A DNA stretch of 64,000 bases from Agrocybe praecox (taxonomy: Eukaryota; Basidiomycota; Agaricomycetes; Agaricales; Agrocybaceae). Below the pieces are notes generated by a model that worked only from the letters and a program-made list of their open reading frames with translations, did not search any database and was not told the origin of the DNA. Shown one piece after another: positions 20,662 through 31,120 of this stretch; positions within the stretch are counted from its first letter, which is position 1; every line of letters begins with the position of its first letter. Location of the stretch: positions 2,046,001 through 2,110,000 of the forward strand of contig OZ024841.1 in NCBI GenBank assembly GCA_964017145.1, written 5' to 3'. The translations under genes were made by a program, and so were the position numbers.

Positions 20662-22498
20662 AATAAATAGGAATAAAATAAGATAGAGTAAAAAGAGTGG
20701 GGCAGGTTGTACAAGATTCGAGAAAATGTACGCCATAGGTACTGCTTCACTATATATGCCATTCTATTCTATATTCCTCCGGTTTGATTTACAATCCCCC
20801 GTGTCCAGTGAAACATCGCATTTGAGCAAGACAACTGGGCGCCCAATGACAACTGGACGTGCTTGTGAAGTAACTCACGACGACATCAGATGTGCCTTAC
20901 TTTTTGGATTGTACCCATCTCTACAGTCTCCCTTTCCGAGGGGGTGCACTCCCAGACTTTTTTCGGTGAATAGTTATTTGCAGGATCATCAACTCTCAGA
21001 GCTCTCAACTGTCATTGCTTATGATGTTCGGTCAAATGTGATCTCCGTGCAACAGATTCAGTACACAGGAACTTACAGATTATCTCTAGTATTTATAGGC
21101 GCTTGCTTGGCGGGCGTTCACGCAATCAGCAAATCCATTCACTTTACCGTTTACCCGGTGTCAAACCGTGTCTCTCGGTGACTGTCAGTCTTGACTCAGT
21201 TATGTTCGAAAGTCTCTTCCTCCACCTCCTCTGCTTTCTACATGCCTACAGCAAGCGAACTATCGGCACGACCAGACAAAACCGTAACTGTTTTAATTAA
21301 CATGTACCTATTCGGTCCCAGCATCATTACTTAAATAATACTTTCAACCGCTCAAATGTATACTTAAAATCCGGCCGGAGCCTGTAAGGAGAAAAGCCAA
21401 AATCGATTTACGGAAAAAAATGCAATTCGTCTCATTCTGAATCGGGATGGAGCTGGCTCCTTTGGCCCTCGCCGTTCAACCTTGCCTAGGATAACCATTG
21501 TCTTTTGTCCCTTTCTGTCGGGCCTAAACGAACTTCGAGCGCGCGGACGACTAGTAGTATCATCTTCATCCCGTTGCATTTCTGTTCAATGCGTTGTTAT
21601 GAAACTCGTGAATTTCTGGAACGATTGGCCCATGGCAGTAACCCTGCAGCTACTTAGTGGAATCTGGAAAGCACCGGGAGCAGTCTTGTTCGCGTGCATG
21701 TAACCTTGACTCTAAGTTGACGACGCCGCTCTCTGAAGACTGACATAGCTCACCCGGTGACCTCACATGCGTCGCAAAGTGCACACCGTTGACTTGGGCT
21801 TGTGCACAGTGCATGAGGTTCTGACATATCCTATTATGTGAATGATTGTACTTCCTCATAACGCCGGCCTAGAGGCGCTATTGGAGGTGACCGTTCAGGA
21901 ATCAACAAAATATTCCGAACGGGATAATTCTCGCCACATCCTTCGGGAAAAGACCTTCAACCTCGCTATAGAAAATGCTCTTGGTGATGACATCCTTCAC
22001 TGACCTTCCCTATCACTTTGCGTTTACTTTCTTCTTTGCAAATTGCGTACGTTTTATTCTTTGCTCTAGAGCAGTTACTGCATCTAATCGTCCACCTTCC
22101 GAAACAGTAATGCCTCAGGAGGAAGCCCCGCAGGTTGCAGGTAAGGCTTCGTACTAAGGGAAACTAAACGAGTGGTCCCAGCTCGTCCCAGCGTGATGAA
22201 CAGAGCAAAACTACCATGGTACTAAGCCTTAACCACATTATCATTATTGGACCCCCCTGAACATCGGGTAATATATTAGCTTTCTCGAATCTTCGAAAAG
22301 TCAAACTAAAGCTTAGTTTTTTGAACCCAATCCATGTTTGGCTAGATTGGCTTACGCCTCAATGTGCAGAAGATACGGCATTTTCAACAATGATTTCGAC
22401 CCTACCTAGCTTTCGATAAGTAGGTATGTATAAGTACCTGGAAGAGCAGTATGCCGGGGGTTTCTCCCCACTTTCTGGTCTCTCTGCGCGGTTAGAAC
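20662..22498. other. Intergenic, no convincing gene
   Basis: About 1.8 kb before P5. Open frames at 20726-21181 (+), 21364-21579 (-) and 21975-22157 (+) show no domain, no family likeness and no consistent splice signals. The last few hundred bases should hold the P5 promoter. Confidence 0.5.
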
Positions 22499-24366
22499 AT
22501 GGACAAAGGATTCGATTATGTTGGTGAACATGACACAGCATCTGTTACTACTAGCGAAACGAATCACCACGATCAACCAAACCATCCGCTCTCAACTGCG
22601 GATCATTTCCTTGATTTCTTACAGGGAGAAGAGGATGTGAATGGATTAGGAGAAGACAAAGAATTCGGACAAGAACTCAAAGAAAACAGGTTGTCGCGGA
22701 CGAATCTCGAACCAGTTATCGAGCGCATGAATGATTTGGCGAAAACACAGGCAGAGATGATGCGCGTTCAAAGGGAGATGATGGGGGTCATGTTCAGCCT
22801 GAGCATGCGTATGGATTCAGCTCTGACTGCCAACCCTGGTATCAACCGGCCGCCAATGAGGGATATCAAGGGAAAAGGACGACAGATAGACCCCAAGGAC
22901 GAAGGTGATGCCGTCGTAGATTTCATTGGCGGCTCCCAAATGGCCCAGGGTTCATCCAACACTGAGCATGTCTTCGAAACAGTCGCCTTTCTCGCTGAAC
23001 GTGTAAACGAAATGGGGAAGGACGTCGGTTTGCTCCTTGGCCAAGTACTCGGAACTTCGATGGATGTCGACATTGTTGGTATGAACACGCAGAATTCTCG
23101 AAAAAGGCGCCGCGTAGATTGTGTGAAGGAGGAAGCAGGCGGAAGTGGAAGCAACAAATTATCTGGTCTTATTGGGGAACCTACTCAACAAAGTGTTTTG
23201 AACCGCCTAGGAAGCATTGAATTGGCGGTATACGAGATTCTCGAGAAGGTAAAGGATCGGGAAGGTGAGAATAATGGACGTCCGCGTGAACGTAGTCGAG
23301 AGGGAAGTGACCAAGGTGTGTCAATATTTTTGGTATCATAGCTTTCATTTCATGATCATGGCGTTTCATAGAACCAACAGTAGCGCCCTCTCCCGTGCGT
23401 CCAGACCTCATCCCCGGGGACGTTGGTCCTGCTTCTGTTGAAGTAAACGTAGGCGGTTCCAGAGAGGCGTCTGCAGGCGCTCCCGTACCACCTCCGCCAC
23501 AGGCACCAGCTTCCGCTTCTGGGTCTCAAGGCTTGAACAATGTTCCCGAACTTGACCCTGCTCTTGCGCAGCCTGCTACTGGGGTTACCGGACCACAAGG
23601 TACCGACATTGCGAGGACAATTGGTGTTATGGCGCCCGGTGTCAACATGCCTCCTGGACTGGGCGCTACTCGGCTTGAAAACCAGATTCCAAACCCCACT
23701 GTTAATACGCCCGCGGGCACGGCTCTAGCACGAGGACATCCTCTTATCAACACTACGGGACCTCCGCCGGCATATACCGCTCAGGAATCGATTCCTGACT
23801 TTATAACGCAATCAGAGGCATACATAGCACATTTACGAAATTTCTATCAGAGGCACGGCCTCCCTTTCACGCATCCGCAAATGGCACTTGCTGATGCCGC
23901 TACTGTTGGATTACCTGCCATCCCCAACCCTCATTCCTTTCTAGGTACTCGTGTACTTCCTGTGCAACAACAGCACCGAACTACCGGCCTGGGTTTAGGA
24001 GCAAGACCGATGGGTTCATACGAGAGGTTTGCTCAGGCTATGAGTGGTAATGCCAACAGCAGCGTTCCTAATGGCACGATCAGAACTCCAGGCCTGCAGC
24101 TGCCTGTAGGTGGTATGCAGCACCGTCCGATGCAACATATAATGCCTGCATATCGTCCAGCTCGACCTTCGTATTTGCAACCTCATATTACAGGCGGTAT
24201 GCATGCTCAGGCGGGCCCAAGCAACCTGAATGTCATGCCCACCGGGTCTCACGCGCCACACCAGCACAATAGGTTGTTTATGTCTTCACCTACTGTGTGG
24301 GATGATGATGATGATGATGATATTGAACTACTTGGTTCTTCACCGAGGGGACCATGGAATTTTTAA
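22499..24366 (+). CDS. Paralogue P5: Met-rich helix protein with long Pro/Gly-rich C-terminus
   Basis: Largest family member: two exons (22499-23315, 23372-24366) joined in phase 1, about 603 residues. An acidic N-terminal extension of ~70 residues precedes the core (VIERMNDLAKTQAEMMRVQR, EMMGVMFSLSMRMDSAL). As in P2, no Cys-x-Cys segment is present, but EHVFETVAFLAERVNEMGKD matches the later helical block. The NLS-like patch SRKRRRVDC and a second helix LNRLGSIELAVYEILEKVKD correspond to those of P3. Exon 2 is Pro/Gly/Ala-rich and ends with a seven-Asp run (DDDDDDDIELLG) encoded by a GAT microsatellite at 24302-24321. A short segment EAYIAHLRNFYQRHGLPF resembles the first helix of an ARID domain, but the rest of an ARID is not visible. 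Confidence 0.75.
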
Positions 24367-24865
24367 GACGAAGCGAGCAAGAGTTGGACGATGAAAGAGT
24401 GCTGGTCCTAATCGTGTAGATTATAATGAAAGACGAAGAAGAGTTCTAAGTAAAGTTAAAAGTGGCTGGATTTGAATTGTTGGTGATCGTTGTGAATTAT
24501 TATTGCCCAATATTGCTCGTTTAAAGAGATCGTGATGAGGACCTGCGACGCGGTATGTGGATGAATTTTTTTTTAAAAAAAACACGGCCAGAGATGCAGA
24601 GGCTCGCAGACTGGTCACTGGAGTGGAAACCAGGCAGGTTCAGTCCTATTCCTAAGGAACTTTTTTTTTACCCTACCATATGCATCATATACAAAAAGGA
24701 AATCCTCCCCAGCCGTAGCGTTTTTCTGAGATACATTTACGGAGGTCATTATTGTCGAGGGGCTTATGTCTCACGGTAGTGAGGGAGTCAAGAGTGAGTC
24801 GGTGTTCGAATCGTTCCATATATGTCAATAATTTCTTTATTGGGATTACCAAGGGATTACATTCC
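24367..24865. other. Convergent intergenic region P5 / DUF6535
   Basis: About 500 bp of 3' flank for two convergent genes. It contains a T8A8-type perfect palindrome within GAATTTTTTTTTAAAAAAAAC near 24564-24585 and a T9 run at 24661-24669. No gene is seen. Confidence 0.55.
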
Positions 24866-27289
24866 CTAGATACTCCTCTGCAACAATTCGGAATTATCCG
24901 AAGCTGCTTGTGTAGGTTCGGGTCGTGGAAGAAGATTTAAGAATTTCCACCATTCTTGAGAAAACACATCTGGATCATATACAACGGGGTTCCGGAGTAG
25001 TCTTTCCACGTCGGAATTGTATATCCCAAGATCTATGGTCTTTTGTTTGTACAACTTCAGCGTTTCCAGGAGAACAGTAAGTTGGTCGAAGTAGATAGTT
25101 GCTAAAGCCTTGACGTAGAGGGAGGCTACATAAAATAACAGGCTGGGATAGGTATCAAGATCGGGATGGGACAGTTCTTGTTGGAGGCGCTCATTGATAA
25201 ACTGGAAGGTGCTGTCAAACTGGGCCATAATGATCTGGCACAATGGATGGTTGTGACTTGGCCCGGACCACAAGGCGGATATTTTTCTGATGGCTCGACG
25301 CGTCCGTCCCAGTAAATGTGGGAAATGTTGATACAACAATCCAAAAGATGACTGAATGTGGTCAGGGCTATAGCTATTGACGATCTTTATTTCACTAATC
25401 CTTCCAAAAATGTTTGTGATTAGAAGAGCGAGTTGCCAGTAAAATTCTGAATAAAGCGGTGAGAAAAGAACTACGACTTCGTTATTAAACACATACCATA
25501 TGGTTCGTTGGAGGAACCTTGCAAAGAATTGAATTCGATCCACAGACATGGGGGGAAATGCTGTACGGATGGGTGATCTGAGCGAGGGAGGCGAAGTCCG
25601 TGCCTTTCCAGGTGAAAATAGCCCAATAATCGCAGTTTGATTTCGAGTCTATGATAGAGAAATGTTTTATTGTTCTGATTTTGCTGTAGTATCCTATTGG
25701 CGAGTATATGCAGATTTTCGTGATGGAAAGTTTTTGCTACCTTGTCCAGATCAACGACGTCTGAGTGGTTACTATTATAAAAGGGGATCTTGAACACGTT
25801 CGAAAGTCGCACGAACTCAACGTCGCTGGATTGGTGAAAAGCCAATAAGTCTTGAAAATAGTCATTCTGAAGTTGGAAATCCTGCCAGGACAAACTTCGC
25901 TGCGTTACACTTAATGCTTCTGAAACTTCCGATATGCAATGATATTCGGCAGCGAGTGTGTGATCGTCATTCTTGTGAGTTCGGTTGCAGATGTTACCAA
26001 TAATTGGGCGGACAAGGTCGAACATCGGAAAGATGTCTTCTGATAGAGTCCTTGCAGTGGACTCCCCATCTTCTGTAAGTGACGGGCGTATGGCATATCC
26101 ATATGCATTTCGTATCGAAAGCCAAGTTGAATCATACTCGGTCCATGTTCCTATACGATCGTATGATTTGTGGATGTAAGAAAGTGCCCGACTTCCAATT
26201 ATATTTTTTTTCCTCGATAAAACATTGGCATCACTGAAAAAGAAATCTTTCAAAGACATATGTAGTCGATGAAAGGTCCTAAAAGCCACTGCAACAAGGT
26301 TCAAGGAGATGTATGCCTGTGGACTTTTGTAAGGACAGGGAGTGGGTGGCTCTTCCTTCAGCAGAGAGTAAGTCATTTGGACGAAGAGAATAATGCCTTC
26401 GATAGCAGAATATAATGATGTGTATAATAGAAACAACAAGGTAAGGCCGATGATAATTGAAACTGGTATGACGATTTTCTTGCCAAAAGGTGAGAGAAAA
26501 TCAATTAGGCCGACGAGGAACAGCACAAGGGCGGCCTGGAGAAGAAGAGGGAGTGCCCTAAATATTCTTGGAACGTGCCATTCACGCAGACTTTGCGTCC
26601 TCATATGAAGAAGGGCGTATGCCTCCTTTGGCGAGAGGCTGGGGTAAGATTGGTGTTCTCGGAGCCACTGCAGGCAGATTATGCCGATGAGGACCGTGGT
26701 GAGGCTTAGGACTAAGCTTGTGAGCCACAGGACATTGACCCTGATGTCTGATGAAGTTGGAACAAAGACCGATTGAAGTACTTGAGACGTGCTCGATCTA
26801 TTATTGCCAGAGGTTTCGACGCTAGTTGCAATGCGAGATAATAAACTGATTATTGCGTCGTTTGGGTCGGGTTGCAAGTTCTTGTAAGACTCAACAATGA
26901 AAGATGTTACGACGGCAGAGAAGAGACCAGCCTGGAGCTATGTGAGCATAGATGCGGCATATTGAGTTTCATGTAGAAGCCTACAAAAATCAAGAGGTTT
27001 TCGACCTCATCTTTCCATGCGTTGCACTGCTTCTGGTCTTGTTCCAACAAAGGTTTTAATAGAATAGTCCAAGAGTCGTCATTAGGCTTTTCAGGGGCGT
27101 ATCGAAACGCATCATCAATATTCCATAATTTAGGTTCTCCGTCCTGGTTCTATGACCAAGGTATGTATCAGCGCTTTAGCAATCACTGGAGGTTATCAAA
27201 AACGCCGAGCTGCCCACCAGCACTTCAGGTTGTTCTGGGAAATGTTCCGTTTCATCGTCGTTAATTTGATCGGAAATAGTAGTATGCAT
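24866..27289 (-). CDS. DUF6535-domain membrane protein
   Basis: Function unknown; DUF6535 is a basidiomycete-expanded family of membrane proteins. The ATG at 27289 opens a short Glu/Asp-rich exon. Exon 2 has WTILLKPLLEQDQKQCNAWK and EVENLLIF. Exon 3 continues AGLFSAVVTSFIVESYKNL, a near-canonical start of the domain including its first TM segment. Next come the second TM region with VLWLTSLVLSLTTVLIGIIC and LQWLREHQSYPSLSPKEAYA, then WHVPRIFRALPLLLQAALVL and another TM pair. A large cytosolic-looking C-terminal part of helical composition follows. A ~50 bp intron near 25446-25495 (GSSNEPYG to FYWQLALL) leads to the last exon, which stops at 24866. Four or five TM segments are predicted by eye. 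It is divergent from PAN3 across a ~300 bp shared promoter. Confidence 0.85.
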
Positions 27290-27590
27290 GAATGGATGCA
27301 GTGACGCGGTAAGCGCCCAAATAAGCGCAGCAAATCGAGGATGAGGTGAGTTACTAGTTGCCAACTTCTAGTTGCTTACCCGGTGAGGTGCACCGGTGAT
27401 GAATCGATGACGGGCCAGTGCAGCCGGTGTATGGTTTTGCTTGGCATTGACTTCGCGACGCGTCCAAATGCGTGGCTGATGTGAGCTTCTGAATAATCTC
27501 CCTCCGCCCGTCGTTTCTGCTGGGCAGCAGACCGGAGGCGACCTTGTCTCTCAACAATTCACTCAATTTAACGACCATATACTCTATCTA
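27290..27590. promoter_or_regulatory. Shared divergent promoter region, DUF6535 / PAN3
   Basis: Only about 300 bp separate two divergent start codons, so both promoters must lie here or overlap the 5' UTRs. No specific factor site was identified. Confidence 0.5.
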
Positions 27591-30500
27591 ATGGCGTTCT
27601 TTTCAAGGCCCCAATCTACTGCTGTCAGGATTGCTAAACCTACTTCGGGCGAGGACTCATTCAGCTCGAAGCCATCTCCGCGCAAAGGTCAGTGCGCTCA
27701 TGTTCTTTGCGAGATTGTTGCTCTTCTACAGCGTCAATCTCCTTGTTGGAACTGTACTAAAGCTTGTGATTGCCTTTGTTGCTAGATTCTGTACAGAGAC
27801 AATGTCGCAATATTGTTATCCATGGGTAAGTGATTGTCCAATTGTCGGTATCTATATTTTCTGTTATTGCGAAGTATTCCTCGCGATATCTATCAGTGAA
27901 AAACTCATAAGAGCTCACGTATTAACTGTCCTATCCAATACATATGCTGACTACAACTCTTACAGCTCTTGCAAGTTCCAAGATAAAGGATGCATCTATT
28001 ATCATCCACCGGTACGCCATCCACTCCCACTTTCCTCCTTCATAACAAATTTATACTTACAAGAAATAATTATACTTTACATCACCTTTCGCATGTTACC
28101 AAAAGCTTCCAGACGCAGCTCCACCGCCGTATGTCTACCGCAACCATCATGCCCTCCATCTAACCCCAGTGCAGACCTACCTCGCCCTCGCCTGTCCAAC
28201 GAACCGAGTCTCCGGCTAAGGGCACGCTTATTGCACAGGCAGTCAACGCCCCAGTCTTCGTACCCAAGTTCACGGTGGCTGCAACAGCTGCTGCTGCTGC
28301 TGCTCGCGACGTCACTTCTCCTCCGCCAGCAGTTGTACCACCTTCATCCACCGAAACTTCGGCGCCTTCGTGAGTAAAGCGTATATTTGGGGCTGGAATA
28401 CATAGCATTGATGCTGATATTGATCTTTTAAGCGATAATCCAACTTCTGAAGTTGTCGAAGGAGACCATGTACACCAGGAGAACGAGCTTGAAACACAAC
28501 AGGCGGAAATGTATACGGAGCATCAAGAGCAAGAATATGACTATCATCCTTCCGATTACGATGGTTATGACTATCAAGTGGACCAAGCAGGGAATGCAGT
28601 AGAGGGAATGCAGCTTGTACGCTTATCTCTATACTTATCTTTCCCTACAAGTGTTCTTGTTCTCATCCTTCGATTTACGTTAAGACAGACACGGGGTACC
28701 AAATGGATTACAATCCTTACCAAACTGATTTAATGGAAACTTCGTACTACCACGCTGCTCCTGTATTCCTTCGCCAACCAGTACGTACTCGTTTTGTTCA
28801 CGGCATGTATCACCTAACTTGTTTAACCGTTTCTCTTACTTATTTCACAGCTAAACTACCTTTTGTATACTCCCGTCACGCCCAAGGAGCATGTCAGAAA
28901 CTCAGTAGACTCCCATTTTGTACCGCCCTCCGCGGAGCTGCGACAGATTTTGCAAGAACGAGGAGAAGTTGCGCGCAATGTGACGAATGCGCTCACTGTA
29001 CCTGAGGAGTTGCAAGGATATCATACACTTGTTCCTCTAGAACCCATACAACAGCCTACGGATCGTAAGAAATTTGGTAATTGGCATTCGACGGTTTATA
29101 AGGCCACAAGAGCGTCTGATGGCATACCACACGTATTGCGGAGGATTGAAAGTGCGTTTTTTCTTCTTTCGGTCCGATAATTTTGTGTTGCTGATATGAT
29201 GTATGTATGGGTAGACTTCCGCTTGACCGCTCAAGCTGCCTTTCAGCCTGTTGAGACTTGGTCACAGATCCATCATCCAGGCATCGTTCCCATTCAAGAA
29301 GGGTTTACGACGAAGTCTTTTAATGATAATTGTGCGTTGTCATTCTGTTCATTTCTGTCATTTGCATGGACCCCTAATGTTATATGACAATTCAGCCCTT
29401 GTTCTGTCTTACACCTACTTCCCCAACGCGAAGACATTGCTCGAAGCGCATATGAAACCAAAGCTACCTCCGGCCTATCAGCAAACGACATATTACGGTA
29501 GACACCATCAGCCCCAAGTACAACAAGGGATTCCAGAACGCGTTCTTTGGTCGTACATCGTGCAGATTGCGACCGCGATCAAGAAGGTACACGAACGCGG
29601 GTTAGCTGTACGCGTTATCGAACCGTCAAAAATCTTGCTTACAGGGCAAAATCGGTACGCTTTCTGAATTTGACAAGTGCATCCATGCCAACCCATAAAA
29701 TCTGATAATTATCGTGTACAGTGTTAGAATCAGCTCTTGTGGGATATTTGATGTCCTTCTATATGGCACCCCACAACCCGATATCACGTATCTTCAAATG
29801 GAGGACTTACAGAAATTTGGGAGGTTGATCTTCTGCCTTGCTGCAAGCAATGCGGCGGGTGCGAATCAAAACAATCTGCAGAAGACCATTGAGCATATGA
29901 AGAAAGCATATAGTATTGATATCCAGGCAGTCGCGGTATTTTTGTGCAGTAAGATGCCAAAGGTTAGCATGAGTGTTCTATAATCTCACTGGACGATTTG
30001 ATGTTAATGTTCTTTTCTCCTCTATAGACTATCGACCAGGTTCTTGAGATGATACGTCCCAAGATTGTGCAGGAGCATGATGAAGCGTTGTTGTGCGTAT
30101 TGTATGCAGGTTTATTTCTTGTGGATAGTGTCACTAATGCTTTATTCTTTGATCAATCAGGGCAAATGATCGTCTGGAGAATGAACTCATGGGAGAACTC
30201 GAGAATGCGCGCCTTTTCCGACTAATGTGCAAGTTTGGTTTCATCAACGAAAGGCCCGAGTACGTGGTATCAGATCTCCTCCAGTCTACGGCTAAAGTGA
30301 TGTTTTTGTGTTCTATAGGTTCGCTCGAGATGCGAGGTGGTCGGAAACGGGAGATCGGTACATCGTCAAGCTTTTCCGGGACTATGTGTTCCATCAAGTT
30401 GATGAGCACGGGAATCCTGTATTGGATTTGTCGCATGTCCTTACCTGCTTGAACAAGGTAAATTGTGTTTTGCAGTGTGTTTGGCAAGATTGTGATCTGA

Positions 30501-30729
30501 TTATGGTAATTGCAGCTCGATGCTGGGACCGATGAGCAGCTTATGCTTGTTGCGCGTGATGAGCAGAGCTGTCTTGTTGTTAGCTACAAGGACGTCAAGG
30601 CTTGTATTGCCAATGCTTTTGAGTATGTTCCTGTTACCTTTTGGGAGAATGAGTTGCTGAACATTACTCAGTGAATTGACGCGTGCGTCGACCACGGGAA
30701 GAAATGGTCACGATACGAGGGGAATATGA
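27591..30729 (+). CDS. PAN3: PAN2-PAN3 deadenylase regulatory subunit
   Basis: Regulatory subunit of the PAN2-PAN3 poly(A) nuclease, which starts mRNA deadenylation and binds poly(A)-binding protein. The ATG at 27591 begins [20 protein letters not shown]. Spliced exons build a CCCH zinc finger: [13 protein letters not shown], then [19 protein letters not shown]2-like peptide ([13 protein letters not shown]) and disordered Tyr/Glu-rich stretches follow. The pseudokinase domain runs from [20 protein letters not shown] through [20 protein letters not shown], where the HRD and DFG motifs are degraded, as expected of PAN3. The C-terminal knob ends [54 protein letters not shown], with stop at 30727-30729. 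About ten short introns interrupt the gene. It appears complete. Confidence 0.95.
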
Positions 30730-31040
30730 TACACATTTACGATAAGTTTTTTATATTCGCATGGTAAGGTATTAGGGTTTCGAAAAATAGGTAGAATCAG
30801 AAAAAAGACTCGGAAAAACCCCAAAAATTCATGGCTTTTGTTATATCATTGCTCGGAGGCTATTCGAAGAGGGACCGCGACGTACAAACAAAGGTATACA
30901 TAACAGACGCCCATTGACGAAATTCTTTTTTCTCCACCGCTAAACCACTTACAACATTAGGGTTCCATGACAAAGGAGCCACAGCCAATGAATGAATGAA
31001 CTGGAACGTAGTGCAGTCGTCATTTACTAGGTCTCCGCCG

Positions 31041-31048
31041 TGACGTCA
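31041..31048. promoter_or_regulatory. CRE palindrome (ATF/CREB-type site)
   Basis: TGACGTCA is the perfect 8 bp palindrome bound by ATF/CREB-family bZIP factors such as fission yeast Atf1. It lies 73 bp before the Ish1/Msc1 start codon. Confidence 0.6.
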
Positions 31049-31057
31049 TCACATGCT

Positions 31058-31062
31058 CCCCT
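31058..31062 (+). promoter_or_regulatory. CCCCT stress-response-type element
   Basis: CCCCT is the core STRE bound by Msn2/4-type zinc-finger factors in budding yeast. It is 10 bp from the CRE. Five bases alone are weak evidence; its position is what makes it of interest. Confidence 0.35.
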
Positions 31063-31076
31063 TCCTTAGACAGTCC

Positions 31077-31083
31077 TATAAAA
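31077..31083 (+). promoter_or_regulatory. TATA box of the Ish1/Msc1 gene
   Basis: TATAAAA ends 37 bp before the start codon at 31121, implying a very short 5' UTR. Spacing to the CRE and CCCCT is compact. Confidence 0.6.
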
Positions 31084-31120
31084 CCTACCCACCGTCCCAC
31101 CTACTCCTTGATTCTCAAAT

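Noticed and set aside
20726..21181. 151-codon plus-strand frame
   Set aside because: No domain, no sensible N-terminus, overlaps the 5' side of the secretory protein gene and has no family likeness.
14656..22091. 15 bp match ACTGCATCTAATCGT upstream of P3 (14656) and before P5 (22077)
   Set aside because: About this many 15-mer matches are expected by chance in 64 kb; flanks do not align.
7653..24366. P1-P5 as a homeodomain mating-type (A) locus
   Set aside because: No homeodomain WFxNxR signature and no MIP or beta-flanking gene is seen.
24760..24835. GTTCGAATC as a tRNA B-box
   Set aside because: No matching A-box or cloverleaf could be folded around it.
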